64,000 nt of DNA from Rhizobium favelukesii (lineage in GTDB: Bacteria; Pseudomonadota; Alphaproteobacteria; Rhizobiales; Rhizobiaceae), in assembly GCF_000577275.2 (NCBI RefSeq), contig NZ_HG916852.1, positions 1,305,001 to 1,369,000 of the forward strand, written 5' to 3'. Positions 8,511-18,548 of the stretch are shown piece by piece. A program made the position numbers and the translations under genes. Every line of letters starts with the position of its first letter. Position 1 is the first letter of the stretch. The notes below the pieces were generated by a model, which saw only the letters and a program-made list of their open reading frames with translations, was not told the origin of the DNA and did no database searches.

Positions 8511-9728
8511 GTGACGGACAGATTGGTGATCATCGGCGCGGGGCAGGCGGGCTTTGCGCTGGCCGCGAAACTGCGCGCGCTCAAGGATATGCGACCCATC
8601 ACCATCATCGGAGCCGAAGATGCGCTGCCCTATCAGCGGCCGCCGCTCACGAAGAAATATCTGCTCGGCGAGATGACGTTCGATCGCCTGCTGTTCCGGC
8701 CGGAACACTGGTATGGCGACAACAATGTCGAGATCAGGCTTTCCACCTGGGCTGAGCAGATCGTGCGCGACAAGAAGCAGGTGCTGCTGCAGGACGGCTC
8801 TTCGCTCGACTACGGTACTCTGGCACTGACGACCGGATCGACGCCGCGCGCGCTGCCGGCGTCGATCGGCGGAGATCTCGAAGGCGTCTATGTGGCGCGC
8901 GATAAGCGCGATGCCGATTTGCTGGCCGATGAAATGCGCCCGGGTCGTCGTGTCCTTATCATCGGCGGAGGCTATATCGGACTAGAGGCAGCTGCCGTCG
9001 CCCGCCACCGTGGTCTCGAGGTCACGGTCATCGAGATGGCCGACCGAATCCTCCAGCGCGTCGCCGCCAAGGAGACGGCCGACATCATGCGCGTGATTCA
9101 CGAAGCGCATGATGTCGTCATCCGAGAGAAGACCGGACTAAAACACCTTGTCGGCCATGATGGCAGGGTCATCGCCGCAGAGCTCTCAGACGGGTCTACA
9201 ATCGAGGTCGATTTCGTGGTCGTCGGCATTGGCGTCGTCCCGAACGACCAGCTCGCCAAGGAGGCCGGTCTCGAGGTCGCCAACGGGATCATCGTGGACG
9301 AATTTGCCCGCACATCCGACCCCTCGATTTTTGCTGCCGGTGATTGCGCGGTCCTGCCGTGGCAAGGCGGGCGCATCCGTCTCGAATCGGTGCAGAACGC
9401 TGTCGACCAGGCGGAGGCCGTTGCCGCCATCATTGCGGGCGGCAACGAAGCATATGATCCCAGGCCCTGGTTCTGGTCTGATCAGTATGATGTGAAGCTG
9501 CAGATCGCCGGCTTCAATATGGGCTATGACGATACGGTCCTGCGCCCGGGAGCGCGCGACGGCGCGCACTCGATCTGGTATTTCAAGAACGGGTCGTTCA
9601 TCGCCGTCGATGCGATCAATGACGCCAAGGCCTATGTCAGCGGCAAGAAGATGCTGGAAGCCGGGATCAATCCCGACAAGGCGATTATTGCCGATGCATC
9701 CGCCGATCTCAAACAGCTGTTGAACTGA
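8511..9728 (+). CDS. FAD-dependent pyridine nucleotide reductase, ferredoxin reductase type
   Basis: A 405-residue flavoprotein of the BphA4/rubredoxin-reductase group that passes electrons from NAD(P)H to a ferredoxin or rubredoxin partner. Visible are the FAD motif VIIGAGQAGFALAAKL at the N-terminus, the RPPLTKKYL stretch, the second dinucleotide motif VLIIGGGYIGLEAAA, and IFAAGDCAVLP near residue 280. The GTG at 8511 (MTDRLVIIG) follows GGGAGTGG; an ATG at 8490 would add seven residues. No ferredoxin or oxygenase gene is nearby, so the partner is unknown. Confidence 0.85.
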   Translation: MTDRLVIIGAGQAGFALAAKLRALKDMRPITIIGAEDALPYQRPPLTKKYLLGEMTFDRLLFRPEHWYGDNNVEIRLSTWAEQIVRDKKQVLLQDGSSLDYGTLALTTGSTPRALPASIGGDLEGVYVARDKRDADLLADEMRPGRRVLIIGGGYIGLEAAAVARHRGLEVTVIEMADRILQRVAAKETADIMRVIHEAHDVVIREKTGLKHLVGHDGRVIAAELSDGSTIEVDFVVVGIGVVPNDQLAKEAGLEVANGIIVDEFARTSDPSIFAAGDCAVLPWQGGRIRLESVQNAVDQAEAVAAIIAGGNEAYDPRPWFWSDQYDVKLQIAGFNMGYDDTVLRPGARDGAHSIWYFKNGSFIAVDAINDAKAYVSGKKMLEAGINPDKAIIADASADLKQLLN

Positions 9729-9764
9729 GTAGCCCCAGCATCAGGTGAAAAAGCCGAAAAAGCG

Positions 9765-9793
9765 CTTGCGTCACCTGTCGAATGACTCTATCA
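9765..9793 (+). promoter_or_regulatory. Promoter for tRNA-Ser
   Basis: CTTGCG and CTATCA hexamers are separated by 17 bases and end 10 bases before the mature tRNA 5' end. This fits alphaproteobacterial stable-RNA promoters, which tolerate CTTG-type -35 boxes. Confidence 0.45.
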
Positions 9794-9803
9794 GGCTCCC
9801 ACC

Positions 9804-9894
9804 GGAGAGGTGGCCGAGTGGTCGAAGGCGCTCCCCTGCTAAGGGAGTATACGTCAAAAGCGTATCGAGGGTTCGAATCCCTTCCTCTCCGCCA
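9804..9894 (+). tRNA. tRNA-Ser (anticodon GCT)
   Basis: A complete 91-base class II tRNA. The 7-bp acceptor stem is GGAGAGG/CCTCTCC with discriminator G and encoded CCA. The D-arm, the anticodon stem-loop CTCCC-CTGCTAA-GGGAG, the long variable arm (TATACG/CGTAT) and the T-loop GTTCGAATC are all present. It reads AGC/AGU serine codons. A dead IS481-type element begins just downstream. Confidence 0.98.
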
Positions 9895-9938
9895 TCACAT
9901 CACTTGTCCGGCCCGGAGACATAGGTAACAGATCGTCC

Positions 9939-11108
9939 CTAAGACATCGGTGACAACCTCGTGCCGAACGGGTTGTCGATGGTTTGCAAAGTCCTCTGCT
10001 CCAGGTCGATATATCCGAGATCATAGTGCATGAAGCTGACGAGCCAAATGCCGTCGTCGACTTCCTCGATGCCCAGTTTCTGGCCGGCCAGCACGGTCGA
10101 GATGTTGATCATCTTGCGATAGATGCAGATGCGGCCGCAATTGGTCACCAGCGCATCTCTGTCGTGGAACGGGTAGTCGATCTCGGGCAGTCCGTTATAG
10201 ATCCGCGCTGATGTTGTGTAGATGTCTGCAGGGGCTCTCATATCCAGCGCCTCGTGCGGCCGTTCGGTATTGAATTCGCTGACGAATGCATCGAAGCGGG
10301 CCTGTTGCTGCAGGATGTTCCTGCCGGGTGGGCGCGTCGCCTCCCTTTTGAGTGTCAGGTGCATGCGCTCATGCCGGCCATTCTGTTGCGGATGGCCCGG
10401 CCTGATGCGCTCGAGGCCGATGCCGAGCCTCAGCCACCAGACCGACAGCTTCGACAGATTGTAGAGCCCGTTGGGGCTGGCGAACGGCAGGCCGTTGTCG
10501 CTACGGATCGCGCTTGGCAGGCCATGTTCGGCAAACTATCGGCGGAACGCCTCGAACACACCCACCTCCTTTGTCGATTCGACGGCCTCGCAGGCGAGCA
10601 GGTAGCGTGACACCTGGTCGGTGACCGTCAATGGGTAACAGTATCGACCATCGCCGAGCTTGAACTCGCCCTTGAAGTCGGCGCACCACACGTCGTTCGG
10701 CGAAAGGGCCTGTGATAAGGCCGTTCCCTCTGCCCGATAACGCTGTCGCTGGCGGGCATGAGCGACCAGTCCGTGCCGGTCGAGAATGGCATGCACCGTG
10801 CTTTTGGCGGGCACACGCACGTCGCCGGCAAGCTTCCTGACAAGCAGTTCGCGAATCTTCCGCGCCCCCCAATGCGGCTTGTCCTTCTTGCAGGAGACGA
10901 TCTTCGCCTCCACCGGTGCGGGCAACTGGTTGGCATAGCGCACTGGCCGCCCCGAGCGATCCGTCAACGCCTCCGGGCGGTTGAAGATCTTGTAGCCGGT
11001 CTTGTGCGAGATGCCGAACTCCCGGCACACGTCGCTCATGCCTTCGCCCTCAAGCCGGGCGACGAAACGTAGACGTTGCTCCATCACCGAAGTCTCTTTC
11101 CACGGCAT
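9939..11108 (-). pseudogene. IS481 transposase with internal stop
   Basis: The reading frame encodes a DDE integrase-type transposase: an N-terminal helix-turn-helix (VCREFGISHKTGYKIFNRP), then the first catalytic aspartate in NDVWCADFKGEF. A TAG at 10536-10538 follows the sequence FEAFRR. The same frame resumes at once with FAEHGLPSAIRSDNGLPF (second aspartate) and NGRHERMHLTLKRE (glutamate region). A single base change at one codon thus splits a protein of about 389 codons and separates the catalytic residues. The ATG at 11108 follows GGGAGGTG. Confidence 0.85.
9941..9955 (+). repeat. Left terminal repeat of IS481-type element
   Basis: AAGACATCGGTGACA matches the inverted right copy at 11135-11149 in 14 of 15 bases. 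Confidence 0.7.
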
Positions 11109-11134
11109 CAACACCTCCCGCAAAAAGCGAAAAG

Positions 11135-11149
11135 TGTTACCGATGTCTT
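11135..11149 (-). repeat. Right terminal repeat of IS481-type element
   Basis: On the minus strand it reads AAGACATCGGTAACA, the partner of 9941-9955. It lies 26 bases upstream of the transposase ATG. Confidence 0.7.
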
Positions 11150-11170
11150 CTCTATTTGGCGTGTTGGGGT

Positions 11171-11421
11171 CAAGCGCTTACGAGCGTCTCCGGTTCTTCG
11201 GGGCATGACATCTTCCGCAGGTCCTCGCTTCTCTTCGGGATCGGCGTTTCGCCCTCCCAGCATGGGGTTAGGAGGTTGAGGCGGTTCAATCTCCGGTACG
11301 TGATTACCGCGTGATGCGATCGGCACAGACATGGGTTCGAACTTGCCTCATCCATCGTCCTGCGAAGGACGTCCTTCCGCCGGCTGGCGGAACTTTGTGT
11401 CTTTCTCCTTCCGGCCTGTTG
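11171..11421. other. IS junction segment without a gene
   Basis: This stretch joins the IS481 and IS110 remnants. I see no reading frame with a recognisable product. It is likely the non-coding flank of the IS110-type element plus original chromosomal DNA. Confidence 0.4.
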
Positions 11422-12453
11422 TCAGCTCGCTGATGTGGGGGCTTCCCGCATCCAGCGGAATTCAGTGCCGTCGAGCCACATGCGATGCATGACGACCGCT
11501 AGGCGACGAGCGGGCGCGACTTTCGCTTTCGCCATGCCGCGCGGTTTGGCGATCTTCATCGCCCAGGCTTTCAGCCACGACCATTTCCTCACGCGCGTCA
11601 GCAGCTGGGCAGCCTCATAGAGCAAAGTGCGCATCGTGCCGTCCCCGCATAGCGATATGCAGCCGACGCGCTTGCTTTCCCCGGACTCGTGGAGCTTCGG
11701 CGTTAGTCCCAGGATCGATCCCACCGCCTTGGAGTTCTGAAGCGCTGCGGAATGTCGATTGTCGCGGTATAGGCGAGCGCCACCACGGGGCCGACACCAG
11801 GGATCGTCATCAGGCGCCGGCAGGTGGCATCATCCTTCACGACCGCCAGAGCTTGTCTGTGGAGGTGCGCAAATTCGGTACGCAGCTTCCCTCGGGCGGC
11901 AAGCAGTGGCTCCATGATTGCCGCGAGATCGGGCATGCCTTCGGTGAGCTCGCGAATGCGCTCTTCGAACTTCGCCGTGCCCACGGCGCCAACCTTCAGC
12001 CCAAAATGCGCAGAAGGCCGCGGATGTCGTTCTCGATGGCGATCGCCTTTTCCTGCAACAGCTTGCGGGCCGCCAAGAGCGCCCGCCGCTCTGGCTCGTC
12101 AGCGTCTTCACATGCACTGGGCGATACAGATTGACGCGCATCATCTGCGCGATGCCGCGCGCATCGTTGCGATCCGTCTTGTTGGGCTGCGCCTTCAGGA
12201 ATGCCTTCACATGGCGTGTCTCGATGCAGATGACCGGCAATCCCGCCCTGGCCAGCCCCTCAAATAACCACTGCGACAAAGGTCCGGCTTCAAGTCCGAT
12301 CCGCTCGACGTTCCAGGTCTGGCCCTTCAGCGCCGCAATGAGATCGTCAGGGTGGCTGACAACCTTCACCTCACGACAGATCTTGCCGGATTCGTCGATA
12401 ATGCAAACGGCGGTCTCTTTCACCGAGACATCGAGGCCAATAAAGTGCTTCAT
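11422..12453 (-). pseudogene. IS110-family transposase, three frameshifts
   Basis: The N-terminal frame begins MKHFIGLDVSVKETAVCIID, the IS110 RuvC-like DEDD domain, and includes IETRHVKAFLKAQPNKTDRNDARGIA in pieces. Comparing the three frames, single bases are missing at about 12080 (CCAGAGCGG where CCAGGAGCGG is expected), about 12000 (GGGCTGAAG for GGGCCTGAAG) and about 11740 (CTTCAGAACTCC). After the third the frame returns and contains the C-terminal domain (MTIPGVGPVVALAYTAT, then ILGLTPKLHESGE and CGDGTMRTLLYEAA). The enzyme cannot be made. Left and right ends of the element were not located. Confidence 0.85.
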
Positions 12454-13150
12454 GCTGCGCTTCCTTTCCTGATGCTCGTGGCTGTTTGGACAGACCACGT
12501 TCTATCATCAGCTCGAAGCGCAGCACCTCCCTGCATCACCGCAGAAGATGGGGCGCAAGCCGAATACCCATCTCCGGTACGAAACCTCAGGTCGGGCAAA
12601 TTTGTTTCGACAATGACCACGCCCTCGAGGCACTGTCCCTTTCGTTTGGCGCCTACCACCCCTGCGCTTGGCGCTCCGAATCTCGCGTCAGCAGAATCGA
12701 ATTGAGAATCATCCGTAGTCAGCGAAACTGATTCTGCTCCGATTGAGGCTGCAGCCTGAGGCGCCGCCAACTCCTTGTCATCTGCGTCTCCTATGAAAGA
12801 CGGGAATCTGGCGAGAAACTGGTTCCAATGTGGCACAATCCACAGCCCCGCACCGCTGCCCGATGCCGGTAAATTCCCGCAGAATCAGGGGTTTCTTAAC
12901 AAAGTATAAAGAAACGGCAGGGGCGCGTGCCGCATTTGTGACCTTTCAGCAACAGCGCATGGGGAAGGCTGTGACAAATACCCCAAACGGGCAAGTTGGT
13001 GATTGCGTGACAGTCCCGGTCTTGTATTTTCAACTTCGGAAGCGAGGGCGGTTGATCGTCCGACTTCTTGAAACATGGGGATGGGGCAGGGAACGCTGCT
13101 CTAACGGCGAAAAACCCAGACCCGATCGAAACTTTGAATTGGAGGTCAAT
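12454..13150. other. About 700 bases upstream of the porin, no gene supported
   Basis: Open frames exist on both strands (for example 12450-12836 minus), but none shows a known family, a good ribosome site or consistent third-position GC. The region presumably holds the porin promoter and long leader. Its IS110-side part may be element flank. GGAGGT lies just before the porin ATG. Confidence 0.4.
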
Positions 13151-14227
13151 ATGAACATCAAGAGCCTTCTTCTCGGCTCCGCTGCTGCTCTCGCAGTAGT
13201 TTCCGGTGCTCAGGCTGCTGACGCTATCGTTGCTGCTGAGCCGGAACCGGTTGAATACGTCCGCGTCTGTGACGCTTACGGCACCGGCTACTTCTACATC
13301 CCGGGCACGGAAACCTGCCTGAAGATCGAAGGTTACATCCGTTTCCAGGTTAACGTTGGACCGGACCAGGCCGCTCCTGGCACGTCTGACTGGGATGCGG
13401 TTACCCGCGGTCAGGTTCAGTTCACGGCTAAGAGCGACACCGAGTATGGTCCGCTCACTGGCGTGATCGTTCTGCAGGCCAATGCCGATAACGCTACCTT
13501 CCAGGAAACGATCCTCGACTCGGCTTACCTCGACATCGCTGGCTTCCGCGCTGGTCTGTTCTACAGCTGGTGGGATGATGGTTTGTCTGGCGAAACCGAC
13601 GTTCTGGCAAGCGGCTCGACGCTGCATAACTCGATCCGCTATCAGTATGAGAGCGGCGACTTCTACGCCGGCATCTCGGTTGACGAACTGGAAGACAGCA
13701 TCCACGGCACTCGCAATGTTGCGAACGTTGACGGTTCGTTCGGTGAGGGCGAGACCGCCAACAACGTTGGTATCGCTCTCGGTATCGGTGGCAAGGCTGG
13801 TGCCTTCACCTACCAGGTCATCGGTGGCTATGACACCGACACCGAAGATGGCGCGATCCGCGCCATGGGTACGGTTGCTATTGGTCCGGGCACGCTTGGC
13901 CTCGCAGCGGCTTGGGCATCTGGCCCGAACGCCTACTACGAAGAATCCGAATGGACGATCGCAGCTGAGTACGCCATCCAGGCGACCGACAAGCTGAAGA
14001 TCACCCCCGGCGTTCAGTGGTTCGACAACTACCGCAATGGCAGCTACGGCGGTGGCGGCGTGACGAACACGACCGACTTCACCAGCGACGACGCTTGGAA
14101 GGTCGGCCTGACGGTTGACTACCAGATCGTAGAAAACTTCTACGCCAAGGCTTCGGTTCAGTACCTCGACGGTGACAACCTCGACGACGTCACGACCGGC
14201 TACTTCCGCCTGCAGCGTGCATTCTAA
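13151..14227 (+). CDS. Outer-membrane porin, Omp2/RopA type
   Basis: A 358-residue porin of the alphaproteobacterial Porin_2 family that lets small hydrophilic solutes cross the outer membrane. It starts with a clear signal peptide (SLLLGSAAALAVVSGAQA, cleaved before ADA). It then has the family block EYVRVCDAYGTGYFYIPG and CLKIEGYIRF, alternating beta strands rich in aromatics, and ends in FRLQRAF with the terminal phenylalanine needed for barrel assembly. GGAGGTCAAT precedes the ATG. Codons are strongly biased (GCT, GGC, GTT, AAG), which suggests high expression. It ends in a strong terminator. The frame opens further upstream but that part is not porin-like. Confidence 0.95.
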   Translation: MNIKSLLLGSAAALAVVSGAQAADAIVAAEPEPVEYVRVCDAYGTGYFYIPGTETCLKIEGYIRFQVNVGPDQAAPGTSDWDAVTRGQVQFTAKSDTEYGPLTGVIVLQANADNATFQETILDSAYLDIAGFRAGLFYSWWDDGLSGETDVLASGSTLHNSIRYQYESGDFYAGISVDELEDSIHGTRNVANVDGSFGEGETANNVGIALGIGGKAGAFTYQVIGGYDTDTEDGAIRAMGTVAIGPGTLGLAAAWASGPNAYYEESEWTIAAEYAIQATDKLKITPGVQWFDNYRNGSYGGGGVTNTTDFTSDDAWKVGLTVDYQIVENFYAKASVQYLDGDNLDDVTTGYFRLQRAF

Positions 14228-14254
14228 TCTGATCTGACTTTGGTCAATCAGGGG

Positions 14255-14281
14255 AGCCCGGCTTTCGAGCCGGGCTTTTTT
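14255..14281 (+). terminator. Rho-independent terminator of the porin gene
   Basis: A 9-bp perfect stem (AGCCCGGCT / AGCCGGGCT) with loop TTCG is followed by six T residues, 28 bases after the porin stop. Confidence 0.93.
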
Positions 14282-14323
14282 GTTTGCGGGACATTGCACG
14301 AGTGGGCTTCCTTGGAGCAGGCC

Positions 14324-15217
14324 CTACGCTTCCGCAGGGAAGCGCCTGATACGCTGGAACACTGGCTCCAGATGCAGCAGCGGTGCGTGTCCCTGCCCAG
14401 GAGCCTCCACTATCACGAGTGATGGATACCGAGCTTTCATCTCCGCAACCGTCTTGTCCGAGAGAAGATCGGAATGCTCTCCTCTGACGACCATCAGTGG
14501 TTCTGCAGCCAATCCATCGTAATACGGCCAGAGATCGGGTAGCGGCTGGTCGAAATCAATCATCTGCACCTGGGCGGCAATGGCGGGATCGAAATCGGCG
14601 ACGGGCATGCCATCGACGTCGCGATAGATCGCCGTCGCCATCTCCTGCCAGTCATGCTCATCAAGGGCTGGGAAATACCGGCCATCGCAGGCCTTGAGGA
14701 ACGCGACCGCTTCCGGCCAGTCGCGCGGCGGCGCGGCGGAATTGAGATAATCGCGAATCCGCTTCAGGCCTTCCGCCTCAATCTTCGGCCCAATGTCGTT
14801 GAGAATGGCACCGGCGATCAAGTCCGGCCTCATTTGCGCCAGCAGATGAAGAATCAGCCCACCGCGCGACGTGCCGATGAAGATGGCGCGATCAATTGCG
14901 AAATGCTGGCAGGCCGAGATGACATCCCGCGTTTCGACGCCGAGAGTGTAGTTGGCCTTGTCGGCATCCCAGTCGGAGTGGCCGCGTCCGCGAGAATCGA
15001 GGGTGATGACACGTCTCGGCGTCGCCGGCTCGGTCGACAGCAACAGTGCCAGCTGGTGAAAGTCGCGCGAATTCCGCGTCAATCCCGGCAGGCAGATGAC
15101 CGGCAGCCGGTTCGCACGCTCGGGACCACCATAGTCTCGCGCATATAAAGTGAGTCCATCCTCAGTGAGGTAGGTTATCGCCCGGAATCGATCATCTCTT
15201 GCCGTGTCCACGCTCAT
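14324..15217 (-). CDS. Alpha/beta hydrolase
   Basis: A 297-residue cytosolic alpha/beta-hydrolase. The oxyanion-hole region is VICLPGLTRNSRDF, the nucleophile elbow is GTSRGG near residue 116, an acid is likely in VVRGEHSDLL, and the histidine in PGQGHAPLL near residue 281. RVITLDSRGRGHSDWD is typical of the epoxide-hydrolase/lactonase-like branch. The substrate cannot be deduced. It converges with the porin gene and is followed upstream by the transglycosylase on the same strand, 56 bases apart. The pair could be co-transcribed. Confidence 0.85.
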   Translation of the reverse strand: MSVDTARDDRFRAITYLTEDGLTLYARDYGGPERANRLPVICLPGLTRNSRDFHQLALLLSTEPATPRRVITLDSRGRGHSDWDADKANYTLGVETRDVISACQHFAIDRAIFIGTSRGGLILHLLAQMRPDLIAGAILNDIGPKIEAEGLKRIRDYLNSAAPPRDWPEAVAFLKACDGRYFPALDEHDWQEMATAIYRDVDGMPVADFDPAIAAQVQMIDFDQPLPDLWPYYDGLAAEPLMVVRGEHSDLLSDKTVAEMKARYPSLVIVEAPGQGHAPLLHLEPVFQRIRRFPAEA

Positions 15218-15273
15218 CGTCCTCGTTGTGCAGAGGACAGATTAGCGAGGCCGGCAATATTCGCAAATCGCGA

Positions 15274-17346
15274 TCAGGAGGAGCGGCCGTCGGTCAGGTC
15301 GCGGACGATGTCGCTCGGCTGGCCAAGCCGGGCCTTGTAGACTTCGTAGTTCTCCATCACGCGCTGCACATAATTGCGCGTTTCGGGGAAGGGGATCCGC
15401 TCGATCCAGTCGACGATGGCATCGATCGACTGTCCGCGTGGATCGCCATAGCGACCGATCCACTCTGGTACTCGCTTCGGACCCGCATTGTAGGCAATGA
15501 AGGTCATGATGTAGGAGCCGCCGAAAGCGTCGATCTGTTCGCCGAGATAATGCGCCCCGAGCGTCGCATTGTAGCCGGCGTCTGCCGTCAGCCGGTCCTT
15601 GGAATAGGCAATGTTGTGGCGCTTGGCGACGGCCTTCGCCGTTCCCGGCAAGATTTGCAGCAGCCCGCGGGCATCTGCAGCTGAAACGGCGGCCGGATTG
15701 AAAGCACTTTCCTGGCGGGCAATCGCGTAAGCAAGTGCCTTGCCGGAGCCGGAGATGTTGGCATTCGTCGGAATAACACCAAGCGGAAACGCCAGCGCCG
15801 CGACGTCGACGCCGCGGGAGTAGGCTATCTTGCCGACCTGCAGCGACAGATGGTGGTCGTCTGAACGCTCCGCCTGCGCACTTAAAACCGCAAGTTCGCC
15901 GGGGCTCTGCAGTTGCTCGGCGAGCGCCAGGTACAGGCCCTTGGCCCGCCAGCCATGGCCGGCTGCATCGAGACGGGCAATGGCCTGTACCGCTTCACGC
16001 GACAGATAGCGCTGGCGGTCGGCCTGGGTCGGCGATGGATAGCTCACATTCAATGTCTTGCGGCCAAGCTTGTCGCTGGCGAGCTGCCCATAGAAGGTCG
16101 TCGGATAGCTGGCGGCCTTCGCGTAGAATTCGGACGCCTTTCCAGGTCCGCCGGCCTCGGCAGATCGTCCCATCCAGTACCAGGCGCGCGATACGGAAAT
16201 CGGTCCATTGGAAAAGTCGAGAATCTTGCGGAAATGCGCCTGCGCCGCTGCCGGATCCTGCAGGCCGCGCAGGGCATACCAGCCCGCGTGGAACTCGGCC
16301 TCGACGATGTCGGTCGGCGTCGCTGCGGCATAGCTGGCAACGATCCTGTAGGCGGCCTTGAAATCTCCCTGGTCGACCAGGCCTCGGCTGACGATCCGCT
16401 GCTCGTTCCACCACTCGCCTGCATTGACCAGTTCGTCCCGATTGCGAGGCGCCTGCTGCAGCAGCTTGGCGGCATCCGCATATTTGTCCTGTTTTCGGAG
16501 GTATTCAATGCGTGCAAAGAGGTAGCCGGCATCGCCCTTCCACTTGCCATCGACTGTGGCAAGAAGTGCGCCGGCATTGGGCGCCTTGCTCATCACGGCA
16601 GCCCAGGCCTTGTAGAGCGACTGGGCCTGACCCATGTCGCCAAAGCGCTTGGCCTGCACCGCGTGATTGCGATACATCAGGTAGTCCATTCGCGCCTTGT
16701 GATCGGCCGGTGTGAGCAGACGGGAAAACTCCGCCAGAATCTTGTCTTCGGTCGGCTTATCCAGCGTCTCGCCACACCAGACCTTGCGAATGTATTTCGC
16801 GGCCTGGCTCTGCTTGCCGGTCGCGACGAGTGCACGGGAAAGGATTATCGCGCCCGAAGTCGTCTCCGGCCCTGTCTGCCCGAAGGCCGCCAAGACCGCG
16901 GTCGGGCCAGGGTTTTCATCGTAAAGAGCGCGTTCGGAGTAAGCCCGTAGTTTCGCGAGCCCTGGCCATCCCTGCAATTCCTGCGCCGCTGCCGCAATCT
17001 CCGTCGAGGGAATGCCCTTCTGCCCGGAGACAGCAATCGCCCATGTCAGAATGTGCCGGTCCAGTGTCCCGCGTCCCATCCGGTCGCGGATGGAAAGCGC
17101 CTGCAGGGGATCGTTGTCCGAAAGCGCATCCAGGCCGGACTTCAAATCGCTGTTGAGGGGTGCAATTGCCTGCCCGCGCGGAATCGAGCCGGTGACGATC
17201 GATTCCGGCATTGTCGTCTGCGGCACAAAACCGATCGGCTTTACATCGGGAACCGGGGTGTCCTCGTTCGGAAGCGAAGACGCGGCGCTGCTCCACGCAG
17301 CGGCGGTAAAGCCGAGGGCGGACAGGATCAGGACTGCTTTCTTCAT
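15274..17346 (-). CDS. Soluble lytic murein transglycosylase
   Basis: A 690-residue periplasmic enzyme that cleaves the MurNAc-GlcNAc bond with anhydro-muropeptide formation. A signal peptide (KKAVLILSALGFTAAAWSSAASS) is followed by a long alpha-helical superhelical region typical of Slt70 (about residues 60-510). The C-terminal SLT domain has the catalytic glutamate in IARQESAFNP near residue 545, then ARGLLQILPGTAKAVA and FIAYNAGPKRV. It is divergent from dapA, an arrangement seen in rhizobia. The ribosome site is weak. Confidence 0.93.
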   Translation of the reverse strand: MKKAVLILSALGFTAAAWSSAASSLPNEDTPVPDVKPIGFVPQTTMPESIVTGSIPRGQAIAPLNSDLKSGLDALSDNDPLQALSIRDRMGRGTLDRHILTWAIAVSGQKGIPSTEIAAAAQELQGWPGLAKLRAYSERALYDENPGPTAVLAAFGQTGPETTSGAIILSRALVATGKQSQAAKYIRKVWCGETLDKPTEDKILAEFSRLLTPADHKARMDYLMYRNHAVQAKRFGDMGQAQSLYKAWAAVMSKAPNAGALLATVDGKWKGDAGYLFARIEYLRKQDKYADAAKLLQQAPRNRDELVNAGEWWNEQRIVSRGLVDQGDFKAAYRIVASYAAATPTDIVEAEFHAGWYALRGLQDPAAAQAHFRKILDFSNGPISVSRAWYWMGRSAEAGGPGKASEFYAKAASYPTTFYGQLASDKLGRKTLNVSYPSPTQADRQRYLSREAVQAIARLDAAGHGWRAKGLYLALAEQLQSPGELAVLSAQAERSDDHHLSLQVGKIAYSRGVDVAALAFPLGVIPTNANISGSGKALAYAIARQESAFNPAAVSAADARGLLQILPGTAKAVAKRHNIAYSKDRLTADAGYNATLGAHYLGEQIDAFGGSYIMTFIAYNAGPKRVPEWIGRYGDPRGQSIDAIVDWIERIPFPETRNYVQRVMENYEVYKARLGQPSDIVRDLTDGRSS

Positions 17347-17559
17347 GGGACACTCACAACGAAAACACGCCCGTCCATTTGGCGGGAGCCATCTTAACGA
17401 AAGCTTACCAAAGTCAGTAAACTTCGTTCACATTTGCTAGCGGAATTTGCCCTAAACCGATCCATGCGCGCTTGTCGCGGCGATTTCGCCGCACTATGGT
17501 GCCCCACCAATATTCAAGGAATGCGGCCGAAGCGTGAATTCGGCCATGAGGAGTTCTGC

Positions 17560-18444
17560 ATGTTTCAGGGATCCATTCCCGCTCTCGTCACTCCCTTCAC
17601 TGATGCTGGACAAGTGGATGAGGCCTCGTTCGCGGCCCATGTCGACTGGCAGATCAAGGAAGGCAGCAGCGGTCTCGTTCCGGTCGGTACGACCGGCGAA
17701 TCTCCGACGCTGTCGCATGCCGAGCACAAACGGGTGGTGGAACTCTGCATCGAAGCCGCAGCCAAGCGCGCACCCGTGATGGCCGGCGCCGGTTCGAACA
17801 ATACGCGTGAAGCGATCGAACTTGCTCAGCACGCCGCGAAGGCCGGGGCGGATGCCATCCTTGTCGTCACGCCCTACTACAACAAGCCGACGCAGAAGGG
17901 ATTGATCGCGCATTTTTCGGCAATCGCCGATGCCGTAAAGCTGCCGATCTATATCTACAACATCCCTGGCCGCTCGGTGATCGACATGACGCCGGAAACG
18001 ATGGGAGCGCTTGCCAAGGCCCACTCGAACATTGTGGGCGTCAAGGATGCAACCGGCAAGATCGAGCGCGTGTCCGAGCAGCGCCTGACTTGCGGCAAGG
18101 AGTTCAGGCAGCTGTCTGGCGAGGATGCGACCGCGCTCGGCTTCAATGCCCATGGTGGTGTCGGCTGCGTCTCGGTGACGGCCAACGTGGCGCCGCGGCT
18201 TTGCGCGGAGTTCCAGGCTGCGACACTTGCCGGTGACTACGCGAAAGCGTTGGAATATCAGGATCGCCTGATGCCGCTGCACAAGGCAATCTTCCTGGAG
18301 CCCGGTCTCTGCGGGGCAAAGTATGGCCTGGCAAAGCTCGGGCGGATGAGCCGCAACTGCCGTTTGCCGCTGGTTTCGACACTGGAACCTGCCACGGAAA
18401 CGGCAATCGATGCCGCGATGCGCCATGCCGGCTTGCTGAACTAG
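17560..18444 (+). CDS. dapA: 4-hydroxy-tetrahydrodipicolinate synthase
   Basis: Condenses pyruvate with aspartate semialdehyde in the lysine/meso-diaminopimelate pathway. The 294-residue TIM barrel has the family signature [16 protein letters not shown], the tyrosine motif [11 protein letters not shown] and [10 protein letters not shown]. The Schiff-base lysine is in VGVKDATG near residue 162. The frame is open 42 codons further upstream, but the ATG at 17560 has GAGGAG seven bases before it and starts [13 protein letters not shown] as in orthologues. smpB follows after about 100 bases. Confidence 0.97.
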   Translation: MFQGSIPALVTPFTDAGQVDEASFAAHVDWQIKEGSSGLVPVGTTGESPTLSHAEHKRVVELCIEAAAKRAPVMAGAGSNNTREAIELAQHAAKAGADAILVVTPYYNKPTQKGLIAHFSAIADAVKLPIYIYNIPGRSVIDMTPETMGALAKAHSNIVGVKDATGKIERVSEQRLTCGKEFRQLSGEDATALGFNAHGGVGCVSVTANVAPRLCAEFQAATLAGDYAKALEYQDRLMPLHKAIFLEPGLCGAKYGLAKLGRMSRNCRLPLVSTLEPATETAIDAAMRHAGLLN

Positions 18445-18548
18445 GACACGCCACGAGCCTGCCTTCACAGGCGGGCGATGTTCCCTTACATAGAAGGCAA
18501 GAGAAAAGGGCGCGGCAGTCGCGCCCTCAAGTATTTGGAATGTGTGTC

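Larger units (their letters stand above)
9905..11170 (-). mobile_element. IS481-family insertion sequence, inactive (ends approximate)
   Basis: One long transposase frame, broken by a stop, is bounded by an imperfect terminal repeat: AAGACATCGGTGACA at 9941-9955 and, inverted, AAGACATCGGTAACA at 11135-11149. A second related motif (GAGACATAGGTAACA, 9916-9930) lies outside the left repeat, so the true left end may be near 9905. No clear target duplication was seen. It lies 10-40 bases past the tRNA-Ser 3' end. Confidence 0.75.

Noticed and set aside
12450..12836. Minus-strand 128-codon frame upstream of the porin
   Set aside because: No known family and no ribosome site; overlaps the IS110 start region. 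Left as unresolved intergenic DNA.
12896..14299. Minus-strand frame of 467 codons opposite the porin gene
   Set aside because: Antisense to a porin with signal peptide, terminal phenylalanine and strong terminator; composition reflects the porin codon bias.
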